DNA of 6,527 nucleotides from CAZVEV01 sp964625865 (GTDB lineage Bacteria; Planctomycetota; Phycisphaerae; SM23-33): the NCBI GenBank assembly GCA_964625865.1, contig CAZVEV010000319.1:1-6527 (forward strand), in the 5' to 3' direction. The position numbers and the translations under genes were made by a program. Below are positions 5,474 through 6,527 of this stretch, piece after piece; positions within the stretch are counted from its first letter, which is position 1, and every line of letters starts with the position of its first letter. Under the pieces are notes generated by a model. It was given only the letters and a program-made list of their open reading frames with translations, had not been told where the DNA came from and ran no database searches.

Positions 5474-5497
5474 ATCGCGCCGGCAGGGCGGAATAAT
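5469..5497 (+). promoter_or_regulatory. Sigma70-like promoter of the lipoprotein gene
   Basis: TTGAAA (5469-5474) and AATAAT (5492-5497) are each one base from consensus and are separated by the ideal 17 bases. Transcription would start near 5504, about 65 bases before the GTG at 5569. This is the best-matched promoter in the window. Confidence 0.65.
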
Positions 5498-5568
5498 ACC
5501 ATGACGTGGCGCGGTGTTGCGCTGCAGTTCTCTGGCAGTGGGTTTACGCAGGTGATGAGGAGACTACG

Positions 5569-5970
5569 GTGAAAACGATACGGATGATGCTGATGGTCGG
5601 CGCGGTTCTCTCGGTCATGGCCGGGTGCACACACACCTTCGAAGTTGTCGTGCACAACCCCTCGGACAAGGCCCTTGCCGTCAAGGCTGCCGGGCCCGGG
5701 ATCGGCGTGACGCGCCTGGGTACGTCGAGCCCCAAGGCGACCTTCAAAGGCGAGGTGACCCTCGACAACGACGACCTGCCGGCCAACGTCCAGATCTCCG
5801 TCGGCGAGCAGTCGAAGATCTGCAAGGTCACCGAAGACACCGAGCAGGTCATTCTGCGCATCTCGCTTGACGGCGATAAGCTCCTCCGCGTGGGCAAGGA
5901 TCCCATCCACGAGGAGAAGAAGATCGACGTCAAGAAGCCCATCGGCGATCCGGAAGAGGTCATCGAGTAG
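5569..5970 (+). CDS. Small predicted lipoprotein, function unknown
   Basis: The product has 133 residues. It begins with a lipoprotein signal (MKTIRMMLMVGAVLSVMAGC) in which Cys20 follows Met-Ala-Gly; Met at -3 is a slightly unusual lipobox residue. The mature part is rich in alternating hydrophobic residues, as in a beta-sandwich (FEVVVHNPSDKALAVKAAG, GEVTLDNDDLPANVQISVG, EQVILRISLDGDKLLRVG), and ends with a charged Lys/Asp/Glu tail. I recognise no family. The start is GTG 5569, chosen because GAGGAG (5557-5562) lies six bases upstream and because it gives a proper signal peptide; an in-frame ATG at 5506 would sit almost at the predicted transcription start. It has its own promoter with an overlapping inverted repeat. 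The protein would be anchored in a membrane facing away from the cytoplasm. Confidence 0.8.
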   Translation: MKTIRMMLMVGAVLSVMAGCTHTFEVVVHNPSDKALAVKAAGPGIGVTRLGTSSPKATFKGEVTLDNDDLPANVQISVGEQSKICKVTEDTEQVILRISLDGDKLLRVGKDPIHEEKKIDVKKPIGDPEEVIE

Positions 5971-6060
5971 GGCGTCGCTGACGATGGTGATCTGCATGCG
6001 GCCGTGCGAGCCCGGGCCGTGCGGTCCGACCGCGCGCCGGATGTATCACGTGGATGTGCC

Positions 6061-6366
6061 ATGGAAATCGTCAATGCCATAGCCAAAGCCCGTTTCGCTT
6101 CCTCCGGGCCGCAGTGCGTCAGCTTGCGGAAGGACGGCCCGGCGCAGGCCGAACTGCTCTGCATGGAGCCGGGCCAGGAACTGACGGTGACCGCCGGGCG
6201 GTGGGTCTACTACCTGGTTAAAGGCACGGCGCGCCTGTGCGCGGGGGGCGAAGATCACGAACTGGCGGCCGGGCAGGTCGCCGCCATGTCGCCGAACGAG
6301 CGACACAGTATTGCGAATATCGGCGAGCAGCGCCTGATCTGCTTTGCCGTGGGACACGAGGCCTGA
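6061..6366 (+). CDS. Small single-domain cupin protein with incomplete metal site
   Basis: A 101-residue protein with a cupin_2-like barrel: MEPGQELTVTAGRWVYYLVK (35-54), then GTARL, LAAGQVAAMSPNERHSIANI (68-87) and a final ICFAVGH strand. The second cupin motif is present (P78...H82...N86), but the first, normally G-x5-H-x-H-x3,4-E-x6-G, has no His-x-His between Gly38 and Gly55. A usual metal site is therefore unlikely, and the protein may bind a ligand or act structurally. ATG 6061 gives a clean start with only a weak GTGGA (6049-6053) upstream. GTG codons at 6004 and 6019 are in frame but add Arg-rich residues. It lies 90 bases after the lipoprotein gene and could be co-transcribed with it. 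Enzyme or regulator role unknown. Confidence 0.75.
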   Translation: MEIVNAIAKARFASSGPQCVSLRKDGPAQAELLCMEPGQELTVTAGRWVYYLVKGTARLCAGGEDHELAAGQVAAMSPNERHSIANIGEQRLICFAVGHEA

Positions 6367-6430
6367 GCCGCCCCGGCGGCCACAGCCGGCGGACCGGCCC
6401 GAGCGGCCGGAGGACTCCGCCAGGAGAACG

Positions 6431-6493
6431 ATGATGACGAGAACGAACGTGACGGCGTTTGCGGTTCTGGGTGTGGTGTCAGCGCCGGTGTGA
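6431..6493 (+). pseudogene. Signal-peptide-like frame stopped after 20 codons at window edge
   Basis: CAGGAG (6421-6426) precedes ATGATG (6431-6436), from which MMTRTNVTAFAVLGVVSAPV is read before TGA (6491-6493). The basic start, hydrophobic core and VSA cleavage-like end resemble a Sec signal peptide. The mature protein is missing: the next bases have stops in this and the other frames (for example TAA in GGGTAAATC). It looks like the 5' end of a gene interrupted by an insertion, deletion or frameshift, or by an assembly edge. A genuine 20-residue peptide is possible but less likely. Confidence 0.35.
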
Positions 6494-6527
6494 AAATGGG
6501 GTAAATCGGGCGGTTTGAAGATGCGCG

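Overview
The window is GC-rich bacterial DNA. The gene content (a secreted-type sulfatase, a Tat-type signal-peptide remnant beside it, a membrane-anchored repeat-like protein starting MKSKRRHELQ, a scramblase/LURP-one-like protein) suggests a planctomycete or another member of the PVC group. That assignment is inference from gene style; no rRNA or taxonomic marker is present. All supported genes are on the + strand.

Left part (1-1940): the C-terminal part of a sulfatase enters from upstream and ends at 1012. It is followed by about 900 bases that look decayed. These hold a Tat signal-peptide fragment without a normal start codon (1031-1132), the C-terminal half of a SMI1/KNR4 (SUKH) family protein (1129 to about 1380), and roughly 490 bases with no convincing gene but with a perfect inverted repeat and a six-run G-quadruplex-type tract.

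Middle part (1874-5432): a good sigma70-like promoter precedes a single-span membrane protein (1972-2784) of the YfgM/TPR-like type. A second promoter (-10 at 2864) then leads into a structured leader. The leader has two hairpins, the second followed by seven T residues, and then a perfect palindrome that overlaps the ribosome binding site of a B12-binding corrinoid protein (2983-3612). A scramblase/LURP-one-like protein (3710-4300) and an RluC/RluD-type pseudouridine synthase (4305-5432) follow closely and probably form an operon with it. The synthase has no ATG, GTG or TTG ahead of its S4 domain and appears to start at CTG 4305, just after a Shine-Dalgarno sequence lying in the end of the previous gene.

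Right part (5433-6527): a strong promoter whose -35 box overlaps an inverted repeat drives a small lipoprotein (5569-5970). A small cupin protein (6061-6366) with only one of its two metal-binding motifs follows. At the edge, a signal-peptide-like reading frame with a good ribosome binding site is stopped after 20 codons.

I do not see a clearly new multi-gene system. The items most worth a second look are the leader of the corrinoid gene, the CTG start and the decayed Tat/SUKH junction.
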